In this document: piece by piece, positions 1 through 6,407 of the stretch
Position numbering within the stretch: the stretch's first letter is position 1
Layout: each line of letters begins with the position of its first letter
NCBI GenBank assembly: GCA_021790495.1
Contig: JAJYGZ010000318.1
Coordinates: forward strand, 1-8,153
Source of the DNA: Actinomycetes bacterium
GTDB lineage: Bacteria > Actinomycetota > Acidimicrobiia > Acidimicrobiales > Acidimicrobiaceae
DNA: 8,153 nt
Reading direction: 5' to 3'
Program-made: the position numbers and the translations under genes
The notes under the pieces: model-generated
Seen by the model: only the letters and a program-made list of their open reading frames with translations
Told to the model about the DNA's origin: nothing
Databases searched by the model: none

Positions 1-438
1 AAACTCCGGATCAGCGCTGAAGAAAGCCGTACCGGGTTCGAACCAATCCGTGCCCGATCCACAGCTCGGAAAGCACTCCACCCCGGCATCGTAAAGATAG
101 AGCAAAAGCTCGGCTAAGGCCACCCGATTGGAATAGCCGTCACGCGCGATGGCGCGGGGATTCCAGGCGGTAATCACGTACAATTGCGCGGCTTGACTAT
201 CTTTCAAACGCCTAAGCGCAACCTTGAGAAGATCCAAGTATCCAAATGCGGGATCGCACAGAACCAGACTTTCCCCTTCGATGAGTACCGTCAGGCGGAC
301 GGAAAGCCAAAGGGAAAACTGCTCTGGGGAAATTTCGGGCAACTCTGGGCTCACACTTGGGAGATTAGCAAGGACTGCGCCAAAGTCATCGCATGTCTCG
401 CGCGACTGGCACTCCGTCGCACAATAGGCGCTCCACAC
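1..438 (-). CDS. DUF3293 domain protein, 3' end outside the window
   Basis: Reading the minus strand from position 438 leftwards gives an open frame of 146 codons that runs off the window. It is closed upstream by a stop at 463-465. The recognisable part is the family core: a beta-rich stretch (VRLTVLIEGESLVLCDPAFG), then YVITAWNPRA at about positions 150-181, then SNRVALAELL, and near the edge GSGTDWFEPGTAF. The FITAWNP motif, followed by an Asn/Arg-containing helix and a Gly...W-x-Glu-Pro motif, is how I recognise DUF3293, a small family of unknown function. The start is uncertain. GTG at 438 is the first possible start codon after the upstream stop and has no good ribosome-binding site; a second GTG at 354 would also keep the core. 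The call rests on remembered motif patterns, so it is moderate. Confidence 0.5.
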   Translation of the reverse strand, partial: MWSAYCATECQSRETCDDFGAVLANLPSVSPELPEISPEQFSLWLSVRLTVLIEGESLVLCDPAFGYLDLLKVALRRLKDSQAAQLYVITAWNPRAIARDGYSNRVALAELLLYLYDAGVECFPSCGSGTDWFEPGTAFFSADPEF

Positions 439-807
439 GATCCAACCCCGAGGGCGAAGCGCCTATTGATTCGCGCCCTTTAGCTTTCTGCGACCACCGG
501 CAAAAAGCGTGCTCCTTGATGATCAGATCGACATCTTGATCATGCCGAAACAGGGCTTTCATGATCTCCTTCACCGCTGGGCTATCCGAGCAGTCGAAGC
601 TGTTTATGAGACAAGGCGACAAGATCTCTAATTACGTCTTAGCCGTCGAAGGACTACCGGGCTGGCAAATAAGCACTGAAAGCACCGAGACCAGAGAGCC
701 CATTACAATAAATTCCCAAATTGCCAGCCATAACCCGGCACCGGGGCAACCGCCGTAACGGCGGATGCTGTATGGAAACGACGTTGCGTTGATCGATAGA
801 CGCCAGC
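439..807. other. 369-base stretch without a supported gene
   Basis: I find no convincing gene here. A minus-strand frame (386-622, from a TTG) encodes 78 residues containing MKALFRHDQDVDLIIKEHAF, which reads like protein but which I do not recognise. It would overlap the DUF3293 frame by about 50 bases. A plus-strand frame at 561-758 encodes 65 unrecognised residues. Sigma-factor region 2, expected just upstream of 808, is absent from all three plus frames, so this stretch may contain a rearrangement junction. The only clear DNA structure is the perfect inverted repeat at 750-764. Confidence 0.4.
750..764. repeat. Perfect 7-base inverted repeat (CCGCCGT-A-ACGGCGG)
   Basis: CCGCCGT and ACGGCGG are exact reverse complements around a single A. 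The repeat lies 43 bases before the TTG at 808 that opens the sigma-factor fragment. The one-base centre is too tight for a normal hairpin loop, so a dimeric protein-binding site is likelier than an RNA structure. A chance palindrome in G+C-rich DNA is also possible. Confidence 0.35.
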
Positions 808-1239
808 TTGTTCGATATTTGCAGTCCGATAGGTGGCGTCGATGCAATGCTGGCTCGCGAGCCAAACCGCGGCAGCCTTCGCTCTTTTCTCTTGGTCCAG
901 GTGCACCGGCGCAGCATCAATGCCGTTCGCTCAGAATCCTCACGAACCCGGCGCGAAGAAATAATCGAACCGACGGATCACAAACCAGACCTCGGATTTG
1001 CGGACCAGATCGTGGAACAAGTGCAGATGAAATCGCTTATGGTGTCACTGGCGAATCTCGGCGAAGGCGAACGCCTCGCCATCGGACTCGCCCACTTCCA
1101 CGGACATACTTATCATGAGGTGGCGGCGATTCTTGATGAAGCCGATGGAACTGTCAAGAGCCGAATCCGCACTGGGCTACGAAAGATAACAGAGGCCCTC
1201 GAAGAAAGTCGCCTTGCAGAACAAGATGACCATTACTGA
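808..1239 (+). CDS. ECF-type RNA polymerase sigma factor, N-terminally truncated
   Basis: The 143-residue product carries the end of sigma-70 region 2 (RGSLRSFLLVQVHRRSINAV, residues 21-40) and a good region 4 (residues about 78-130). Region 4 includes the helix-turn-helix TYHEVAAILDEADGTVKSRI followed by RTGLRKI, the part that contacts the -35 element. Intact ECF factors are usually about 170-200 residues. Here the core-binding and -10-melting part of region 2 is missing, and an in-frame stop at 790-792 closes the frame upstream. The only starts are TTG at 808 or ATG at 847, neither with a good Shine-Dalgarno sequence. The stop overlaps the anti-sigma start (ATG at 1226) by 14 bases, the usual translationally coupled sigma/anti-sigma arrangement. 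As written it could bind DNA but probably not drive initiation, so it may be a decaying gene. Family call is secure; functionality is doubtful. Confidence 0.72.
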   Translation: MFDICSPIGGVDAMLAREPNRGSLRSFLLVQVHRRSINAVRSESSRTRREEIIEPTDHKPDLGFADQIVEQVQMKSLMVSLANLGEGERLAIGLAHFHGHTYHEVAAILDEADGTVKSRIRTGLRKITEALEESRLAEQDDHY

Positions 1240-2013
1240 ACATAGCGATTTCAAAGATTTGCTCGGAGCTTACGCGCTCGACGCGTTGGACGAACCCGAA
1301 GCGGCTCTCATCGCGTCGCACCTAAAGAGCTGTGCGCAGTGTCGGGAGGAGTTAGCGCCGCTGCACGAAACCATAGCTAGCGTCTCCCACGCAGACGCCC
1401 AATATGACCCTGCTCCTCTACGGGGGGCATCGAGGCCGCGATCAGGGCCCAGACGATGTCCAGGGCAAGATCGTACCGATCGCCTCGCGCGGGCGCTGGA
1501 ATGCGCCGCGCCTCTCGACCGCAGTTGCGTCGATTGCGGTGGTCGCCGCATTCGTGGCGACGGGATCTTCTCTCTATCTCTCAAACTCGCGCTCGGCGAT
1601 TCTATCGTCTGTTCCCAAGTTGCCGAGCCAAATCATCGCCAACCTGCAGGCGATGCCGGGCCGTCGCGACGCAACGCTCGCCTCAACGAAAGGGAGCGGC
1701 AAGTACCGAATCTCCTCGGTCGTGGCGCCCGACGGACTCGGTCATGTGTCACCTCGTCAAATCTTCCCACCGCCACCACCACCACCACCGCCACCACCAC
1801 CGCCACCGCCGCCGCCGCCAGCAAGACCTACCAGTTGTGGGGCCTCAAGAAGTCCTCCATGGTGTCAATTGCAATTATCGGAACCAATGTGGCTGGCGCA
1901 CAGTTCGCGATACCAGACAATTCGACCTTTAGCGAACTTGCCTCCACGCTGGAACCCTCGGGCGGCTCTGTCGCACCCCCACGTCCGCGCCTATCGTCAG
2001 CGCGCTTTACTAA
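1226..2013 (+). pseudogene. RskA-type zinc anti-sigma factor, disrupted by four -1 frameshifts
   Basis: The product would be a membrane anti-sigma factor that holds the upstream sigma factor at the inner face. From ATG 1226 the frame gives the N-terminal zinc anti-sigma domain: DLLGAYALDALDEPEAALIA, then H-LKS-C-AQ-C, the H-x3-C-x2-C zinc ligands. Near the G6 run at 1422-1427 the sensible frame moves back one base (GIEAAIRAQTMSR). Near 1463-1465 it moves again, giving GKIVPIASRGRW and a transmembrane helix (STAVASIAVVAAFVATG). Around the proline tract (1767-1820) it moves to KTYQLWGLKKSSMVS...LASTLEPSGGSVAP, the RskA extracytoplasmic domain. At the C5 run (1976-1980) it moves to TSAPIVSALY and stops at TAA 2011-2013. 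All four shifts are -1. Adding four bases gives a 264-codon frame, normal for the family. Either the gene is decaying by slippage, or the sequence has homopolymer undercalls. Confidence 0.75.
1767..1820 (+). repeat. CCN trinucleotide tract, 18 proline codons
   Basis: Eighteen consecutive CCA or CCG codons read as poly-proline in the frame of the preceding anti-sigma segment. In RskA proteins this spot, just before the TYQLW motif, normally holds only a few prolines. The other plus frames read Thr/Ala or His/Arg repeats, which explains several spurious open frames here. The tract marks one of the four frame changes in the gene. Confidence 0.9.
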
Positions 2014-2109
2014 CCGAACCCAAGCCATGTTGGAAAGCTCTGGCACGGCAAGGGCTGGCAATTAACTGCGAGTTCGGGGAAATTCGACCACCGGCGCGGT
2101 TGGATTAGC

Positions 2110-2115
2110 TAGCAT
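2110..2115 (+). promoter_or_regulatory. Putative -10 element (TAGCAT) of a leaderless promoter
   Basis: TAGCAT fits the actinobacterial TANNNT -10 pattern and ends exactly six bases before the ATG at 2122, so transcription would start at or next to the start codon. No Shine-Dalgarno sequence lies upstream of that ATG, which agrees with a leaderless message. I see no good -35 hexamer at 16-18 bases, so this is a tentative call. Confidence 0.3.
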
Positions 2116-2121
2116 TCGCCC

Positions 2122-2559
2122 ATGGAATTTCAACACGTAATACATCCGAGGATCGCTGAGCGCCGCAAGACCAGCGCCCCCAAGACCACTGACGCCGCCG
2201 ACAGCTTCAACGGGAAGCTCGCCCTTCTGATAACCAAGGCAGTCGGCTCGATGTGGTGCGCGTATCTTTTCGCCGCCTTTGACCTTCTCAGCCTGCCAGC
2301 GGCGATACGAGGAGGAATACAGACGATCGTCTCCTGGGTCGCACAGACATTTTTGCAGCTAGTGCTTCTCTCTATCATCATGGTCGGCCAGAACGTGCAA
2401 AGCGTGGCTGCTGATCGCCGCTCCGAGCAGACCTACACCGACGCCGAAGCGATATTGCACGAATGCCTTGAGTTGCAGCGCCACCTCGGCGCTCAAGACG
2501 AGGCGCTCAATCAACTGGTGACAAGAATGGAAAAGATCGCCCCTTCGGCCAGCTCTTGA
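2122..2559 (+). CDS. DUF1003-like two-TM membrane protein
   Basis: A 145-residue protein with a basic N-terminus, two hydrophobic helices (about residues 42-62, around MWCAYLFAAFDLLSLPAAI, and 66-88, around IVSWVAQTFLQLVLLSIIMV) and a polar C-terminal helix. After the second helix comes GQNVQSVAADRRSEQTYTDAEAILHECLELQRHL. The layout of two TM segments, then an xQNxQ motif, an Arg/Asp-rich turn and an amphipathic helix, is that of DUF1003-related proteins of unknown function. Both ends probably face the cytoplasm. The gene stands alone, 108 bases after the anti-sigma remnant, and converges on the secreted protein at 2632. The ATG at 2122 lacks a Shine-Dalgarno sequence but sits six bases after a -10-like hexamer, suggesting a leaderless mRNA. 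The gene appears intact. Confidence 0.75.
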   Translation: MEFQHVIHPRIAERRKTSAPKTTDAADSFNGKLALLITKAVGSMWCAYLFAAFDLLSLPAAIRGGIQTIVSWVAQTFLQLVLLSIIMVGQNVQSVAADRRSEQTYTDAEAILHECLELQRHLGAQDEALNQLVTRMEKIAPSASS

Positions 2560-2596
2560 TTCTGATCGTCGCCCGTCGTAGCTGGCGCACCGGGTC

Positions 2597-2632
2597 AACT
2601 CGCCTGGTTGGGTCGCGCCCCTTGGGCCAGTT
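2597..2632. terminator. Possible stem-loop between convergent genes
   Basis: AACTcGCC at 2597-2604 can pair with GGCcAGTT at 2625-2632, with one C/C mismatch, around an inner GGG/CCC pair. It lies in the 72-base gap between the stops of the convergent genes at 2559 and 2632. There is no U-run on either side, so a role as a two-way terminator is only suggested by position. Confidence 0.2.
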
Positions 2633-3567
2633 CAGCCGATGCAGGAATAGTCCGAGTCGATGGGGTGCGAAAACCACTGCGTAATGGTCACACGCCCGCC
2701 GGTGAACCCAGCAGTTGCGCAATTGGAGACGGCGCCGCTCTGAGAGCGCGCACCCGGCAGCCAGACGTTGGCAAGATCAAGGTTGCCCAAGGCGCTTTCG
2801 GTGACGCTGCCGCCGACAATTTGACCCCATTGATAGCCGGTCGAATAGACCCCGACGTTGGTCAAAGACGTTGAAGTTGGAGGCGCGCTTATTCCGCCGT
2901 TGAAGACATATGCCATTCCCTGGAGATCCGCGAGATTCATCGCCATCCCGTAAGTGCCGCTCTGCCAGCTATTTCCAGTCTCTACGTCCAGCCACCAATC
3001 ATAGGAGGAGATCGCACCCGAGATACCCAGCGACGTCGCCGCAGCGGCGAGCCGACCCACATCGGTCTCGGCCATGTTGTAACCGTATTGCCAGGCACAG
3101 CCCAATGAATTGGCTCCCGTAGTACCCCCCGAGATCGTCGGCACGCACGTCCATGGGTCAGACGTATTCGAGCTCGCGGGCCAATCATCCACGCCATTGC
3201 CGGGATCGGCGGTGTTGACATAGAGTTGCGCCTTTGGCTGTTTCGTAATCCCGGAAGAATTACTGGCCCAATACAGCTCGCTGGTGGCAACATTACCCGA
3301 GGTCGGACCGAGGCACGGGTTGGCGTCATTGGCAAGTCCGCCGTTCACCCCGACGATTCCAAAGGCCTGCCCGCTCGGAAAGCTCTTGCCGCATTGCGGG
3401 TAGGAGATGTCATTCCCCATCGCCACCGAGGTCGAAGCCGAATGCCCCTTTGCCCAGGCCGGAACCGCTCCGAAGACCGTAATTGCGGTAAAAGGAGCCA
3501 CGGCCAGCACCAGAGCATTTGCCAAGCTTCGCAATCTTGCCCGATGGCGCCCCTCAATCACGCCCAC
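2632..3567 (-). CDS. Secreted protein with a GH25-like (DxE) TIM-barrel-type fold
   Basis: The 311-residue product begins with a signal peptide: basic residues to about 13, a hydrophobic core (ALVLAVAPFTAITVFGAV) and a likely cleavage after AWA at residue 39. The mature part starts with NDISYPQCGKSFPSGQAFGIVGVNGG (residues 52-77), continues through AQLYVNTADPG (113-123), and has WWLDVETGNSW at 191-201. The LDVE motif resembles the acidic pair of GH25 lysozymes. Later segments NVGVYSTGYQWG and VTITQWF resemble the final strands of such barrels. Six cysteines (59, 85, 141, 157, 283, 309) suggest three disulfides outside the cell. I associate this type of protein with Actinobacteria, where it is usually left hypothetical; a cell-wall or glycan hydrolase role is inference. 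It is transcribed alone from a GTG start that appears leaderless. A second in-frame GTG at residue 3 is also possible. Confidence 0.7.
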   Translation of the reverse strand: MGVIEGRHRARLRSLANALVLAVAPFTAITVFGAVPAWAKGHSASTSVAMGNDISYPQCGKSFPSGQAFGIVGVNGGLANDANPCLGPTSGNVATSELYWASNSSGITKQPKAQLYVNTADPGNGVDDWPASSNTSDPWTCVPTISGGTTGANSLGCAWQYGYNMAETDVGRLAAAATSLGISGAISSYDWWLDVETGNSWQSGTYGMAMNLADLQGMAYVFNGGISAPPTSTSLTNVGVYSTGYQWGQIVGGSVTESALGNLDLANVWLPGARSQSGAVSNCATAGFTGGRVTITQWFSHPIDSDYSCIG

Positions 3568-3573
3568 GGCGCG

Positions 3574-3602
3574 ACCCTAGCCCACATTTGTCCCCCGCGC
3601 AA
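3574..3602 (-). promoter_or_regulatory. Putative leaderless promoter of the secreted-protein gene
   Basis: On the minus strand, TTGCGC (3602-3597), a 17-base spacer and TAGGGT (3579-3574) match the -35 and -10 elements of a housekeeping actinobacterial promoter. The -10 ends six bases before the GTG at 3567, so the transcript would begin at the start codon. There is no Shine-Dalgarno sequence, as expected for a leaderless gene. Confidence 0.45.
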
Positions 3603-3623
3603 TGCAAGCACAAAAATCTTGCC

Positions 3624-3647
3624 CTGACCAAGAAAAGAAAGGATCAG
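3624..3647 (-). terminator. Weak stem-loop after the exporter permease gene
   Basis: Read on the minus strand, CTGATCC and GGTCAG form a 6-base stem with one bulged base around an 11-base loop. Five T residues follow about seven bases later. It lies 68 bases beyond the permease stop and just upstream of the promoter of the next gene. The stem is weak and the T run is displaced, so this is a low-confidence call. Confidence 0.22.
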
Positions 3648-3714
3648 CGCGCTCTTGGCTGCGGATCGGCGAACGACTCCAGCAAAGCCGCGATCGCTCC
3701 TAGGCGCATCGCCC

Positions 3715-5505
3715 TCATCCGTCCGCGAGGATTGCCGATGCCAGTCGACCCCCGGCCCGCCTAGCCAGCACCCATCCCGATAGCGCGACCGCCAGCGAGA
3801 TTGCGATCGCTCCGAACATCGTGGCGAGGGCGCGGTGCTCCACCACGTAGCGCGCCATCAAGGCTCCGCTTCCAAAGATCACTATTGAACTGCCATAGCA
3901 TATCACCGAGACCACTAATCCAGGAGATCGCGCACCGGCTGAATCCGAGGCGTCGAGATGGGGAAAGATGAGCCCTCCGGTCACGGCGACGCCTGCCAAT
4001 CCGACCCATAGCATCGCACTAACCAGGCCGAGAACCAAGGCGACCCCCACAGCCGCCTTCGCCAAGACCGCCATCGCCCCGAGATAGGCGATGGCGAGAT
4101 AAGGAGCGGTTCCCAACGAACTCTGGATCAGATACGCTTGGGCGACCGCGGCGCCCGAAACCGGCAGTGGCGCGAAAAAGCGCCGAATGAGATACCCGTC
4201 GCCGCGAACCCGCCCAGCAAGCGAGAGCGCCACCCCGGGCGCCATCATTGCCGCCACGGCGCCAGAACCCAGAGCGATCGCTCCATGCGATGCCGGAAGG
4301 TTGATCTGGCGCGCGAGCGGACTCTCAGCCGCGGCGACCACAGCGATGCCCACGAAGGTGGCTATCCCCAAGCGCGCGATCGGCGTCGCGGCCGACGACC
4401 CCCAAGAGCCTGCGCCCGCGGCCAAGTACCCCGCAATCGCCAACGGTTTGGGTAGGCCGAGCCAACGTTGGATGTTCTTGGCCCTGACTCGATGAGTTCG
4501 TTCAAAACGCGTCTGATCTACCACCAGCCGGCTGCGCACCAAACGAAAGCTCGAGGCGGCGACAGGATTCTCATAGATGAACCCCAGCGAGCGCTGGCCC
4601 AGGGTCACTGCCAACCAGAATGACGCCGCACACAGCATCGCCACCGCGCCAGCGCCGATGATTGCTCTGGGGAGGTCGCCGGTAAGGATCTTTTCGATTG
4701 TCCAGGGAGCGGTGGTGATCAAGCCAAGCGGGCTCATCCACGTCGCGAAACGGTCGCCGAGGCCGCCCAGCATGCTCGTGGTGGAAGAGAACAAGACCGC
4801 AGACGCGGTGAGAACGCCGACGAGCACCACAAACGACACCAGGTTTAGGCCTGAGATCAGCTTGGCGCCCACCCGGCTCTGACTAATCGGCAAGAGAACG
4901 CCGAAGACCAGCCCGTACTGCAAACCAACCAGCATCACTAGATAGACCGCGCTGATCACGAGGACCGCGGCGGTACTAAGTGCGGAAAACTTCGCCCCCG
5001 CTGCGGTTATCACTACCAGCGGTATCAGCAACGGCAATGCGCCAGCCAGAACCATCGTCGCGGTAGCGCATAGGCGTGCCGAAACCGTAACTCGAAAGTC
5101 GACAGGCTTGTCCCTAAAGAAGAGCAGCAAGGACGACGCGGCGGTATTTGCCAGCACGCCAGGGGCGCGAAGCAAAATCACCAGCGCGGTTGCGATCAAG
5201 ATCAGGCCGTAAATGGTCGCGATCCGGCGCTCCGCGGCGAGTTGGGATGAGATCTGCGGAAGAGTCCCGAGAACCTTGGCGGTCTTTACGATCCGCACGA
5301 CTTGGCTCGCGATTATCGCCGACGCAAGCACCAGCGGCTGGAGGCGAATACGGTTGCCAGCGATGCCAACCGAACCCTGTCGTCGCGAAATGAACTCCGA
5401 CGGTCGCAACGGATAGCTCAAAAAGAGCAGGTACATCTCGCCAAAACGACGAAGCCTCCCTCCTTTCGATACCTCAATTTGCAAGCCGCGCGCCTTTTGA
5501 GTCAA
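3715..5505 (-). CDS. ABC exporter permease (ABC-2-like, PF16962-type)
   Basis: A 596-residue, strongly hydrophobic protein with about 12 predicted helices in two halves. The first half has clear helices near residues 97-113, 145-165, 172-203, 222-243 and 280-300; the second near 376-393, 407-428, 472-510, 528-550 and 560-582. Between them is a charged loop (about 318-355, RSRLVVDQTRFERTHRVRAKN). The N-terminus carries a polar segment with RRFGEMYLLFLSYPLRPSE before the first helix. This size and layout match large single-subunit permeases of putative ABC exporters rather than importers. It follows its ATPase with a 4-base overlap (the TTGA at 5505-5502 holds its TTG start and the ATPase TGA), so the two are translationally coupled. 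A later in-frame ATG (residue 24) is possible, and a purine-rich AAGGAGGGAGG lies inside the gene at about 5466-5456. The substrate cannot be read from the sequence. Confidence 0.78.
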   Translation of the reverse strand: MTQKARGLQIEVSKGGRLRRFGEMYLLFLSYPLRPSEFISRRQGSVGIAGNRIRLQPLVLASAIIASQVVRIVKTAKVLGTLPQISSQLAAERRIATIYGLILIATALVILLRAPGVLANTAASSLLLFFRDKPVDFRVTVSARLCATATMVLAGALPLLIPLVVITAAGAKFSALSTAAVLVISAVYLVMLVGLQYGLVFGVLLPISQSRVGAKLISGLNLVSFVVLVGVLTASAVLFSSTTSMLGGLGDRFATWMSPLGLITTAPWTIEKILTGDLPRAIIGAGAVAMLCAASFWLAVTLGQRSLGFIYENPVAASSFRLVRSRLVVDQTRFERTHRVRAKNIQRWLGLPKPLAIAGYLAAGAGSWGSSAATPIARLGIATFVGIAVVAAAESPLARQINLPASHGAIALGSGAVAAMMAPGVALSLAGRVRGDGYLIRRFFAPLPVSGAAVAQAYLIQSSLGTAPYLAIAYLGAMAVLAKAAVGVALVLGLVSAMLWVGLAGVAVTGGLIFPHLDASDSAGARSPGLVVSVICYGSSIVIFGSGALMARYVVEHRALATMFGAIAISLAVALSGWVLARRAGGRLASAILADG

Positions 5506-6230
5506 TTTGTGGTTAGTTGGAAGAAGGCCTCCTCGAGCGTGCCGCCATCGCCAATGCCTGCAGCCGCCTGAAGGGCGCCGAGATCACCAGTCGCACGCAC
5601 CTGGCCGCGGTCCATCACGGTGAAGCCGTCGCAAATTCCTTGTGCCTCCTCAAGAAGATGAGTGCTGAGAACCACGATCTTCCCGCGCGACGCCTCCTCT
5701 GCGATAATGAAGCGCATCTCGCGAATGAAGCGCGGATCGAGGCCCACCGTGGGCTCGTCGAGGAGATAGACGAGGGGATCTCGTGCCAAAGCGATAGCCA
5801 GCGCCAGACGCTGCTTGGTGCCGTGTGAATAACCGCCGGTCTGCTTATCTATAACGCCTCCCAGCTCAAAACGTTCGATTGCCGAGTTCGAGCGGGTTGT
5901 GTCCCAAATGCCGTAAAGGCGGAGGATGAAATCGATGTGCTCGCGTCCGGTCAGCTTGGGCAATAGATAAGGCTCGTCGTAGATTATCGCAACTTTAAAT
6001 TTGTTCTCCAGCGGGTTCACGCCCACCTCAACCCCATCCAGAGATACCCTGCCCGAGGTCGGACGCACTATGCCCGCGCACATGCCAAGCGTGGTGGTCT
6101 TTCCCGCGCCATTCGGCCCGATTAGGCCATGTACTGATCCATGGGGAATCGAGAATGAGACGCCTCCAACGGCGACCACGCTCGGATAGGCCTTGAGGAG
6201 ATCCTCCGCTATCAGACCTTCTTCGCCCAA
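5502..6230 (-). CDS. ABC exporter ATP-binding protein
   Basis: The cytoplasmic ATPase of the two-gene exporter. From the TTG at 6230 the protein has 242 residues: Walker A GPNGAGKTT (about 38-46), the Q-loop region IIYDEPYLLPKLTGREH, signature segment YSHGTKQRLALA (about 134-145), Walker B YLLDEPTVGLDP (about 155-166) and the H-loop STHLLEEA (H at about 191). The signature reads SHGTK instead of LSGGQ, and the Q-loop Gln is replaced by Asp, variants I associate with ABC-2-type exporters. The frame remains open to a GTG at 6386, but the extra 52 residues look like no ATPase domain. The TTG at 6230 has GGAG eight bases upstream and begins right before the conserved LIAEDLLKAYPS, so I prefer it. 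No methionine codon exists in the extension. The stop overlaps the permease start. Confidence 0.85.
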   Translation of the reverse strand: MGEEGLIAEDLLKAYPSVVAVGGVSFSIPHGSVHGLIGPNGAGKTTTLGMCAGIVRPTSGRVSLDGVEVGVNPLENKFKVAIIYDEPYLLPKLTGREHIDFILRLYGIWDTTRSNSAIERFELGGVIDKQTGGYSHGTKQRLALAIALARDPLVYLLDEPTVGLDPRFIREMRFIIAEEASRGKIVVLSTHLLEEAQGICDGFTVMDRGQVRATGDLGALQAAAGIGDGGTLEEAFFQLTTN

Positions 6231-6238
6231 ACTGTGCG

Positions 6239-6242
6239 CTCC
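6239..6242 (-). promoter_or_regulatory. Ribosome-binding site that decides the ABC ATPase start
   Basis: GGAG on the minus strand, eight bases before the TTG at 6230. It favours a 242-residue ATPase over the 294-residue version from the GTG at 6386, which lacks a recognisable site. Confidence 0.5.
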
Positions 6243-6346
6243 CGCCCTAGTTGCTTCGCCGCCTCGGTCAAGCCTAACCTTTTCCTCTCGCTTTTTTGGT
6301 GAGCGAGCTAAATGCCGGGCCGCGCACACCGCGCACCCAAGCGCTC

Positions 6347-6375
6347 TCGACACCGTCACAGCAAAGGGATACCTT
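6347..6375 (+). promoter_or_regulatory. Putative promoter of the ArdC-like gene
   Basis: TCGACA (6347-6352), a 17-base spacer and TACCTT (6370-6375) form a plausible -35/-10 pair on the plus strand. The message would begin near 6382 with a leader of about 135 bases, long enough to include the inverted repeat at 6389-6407. The region also has to hold the minus-strand promoter of the ABC operon, for which TAAGGT (6376-6371) is a possible -10, and a TGTTAACA palindrome at 6378-6385. Confidence 0.33.
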
Positions 6376-6388
6376 ATTGTTAACACCT

Positions 6389-6407
6389 TGGCGGCCCAGC
6401 GCCGCCA
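6389..6407. repeat. G+C-rich inverted repeat in the divergent intergenic region
   Basis: TGGCGGC and GCCGCCA pair perfectly over seven bases with a five-base loop (CCAGC). On the plus strand it would form a stable hairpin early in the predicted leader of the ArdC-like gene. On the minus strand it sits just upstream of the in-frame GTG at 6386, in the long 5' region of the ABC operon. No T-run follows, so it is not a typical terminator. Confidence 0.45.

Noticed and set aside
34..44. GGGTTCGAACC, which looks like the T-arm of a tRNA
   Set aside because: It lies inside the DUF3293 reading frame (the WFEPGT segment) and no acceptor, D or anticodon arm fits around it.
184..483. A 99-codon plus-strand frame at the left edge
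   Set aside because: It is antisense to the DUF3293 core motifs and resembles no known protein.
774..800. GGAAAC as a possible ECF-type -35 for autoregulation of the sigma factor
   Set aside because: No CGTC-like -10 lies at the 16-17 base spacing expected for ECF promoters.
1767..1820. Regular repeats that might suggest a CRISPR array or His-rich metal-binding protein in other frames
   Set aside because: The pattern is a pure trinucleotide tract with no spacers; the His/Arg and Thr/Ala repeats are other-frame readings of the proline codons.
1226..2013. Programmed ribosomal frameshifting in the anti-sigma gene
   Set aside because: Four separate -1 events would be needed, with no slippery heptamers or downstream structures recognised; decay or base-calling loss is simpler.
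4138..4495. Plus-strand open frames of about 100 codons across the permease gene
   Set aside because: They are Arg/Pro-rich antisense readings of a well-supported membrane protein and match no family I know.
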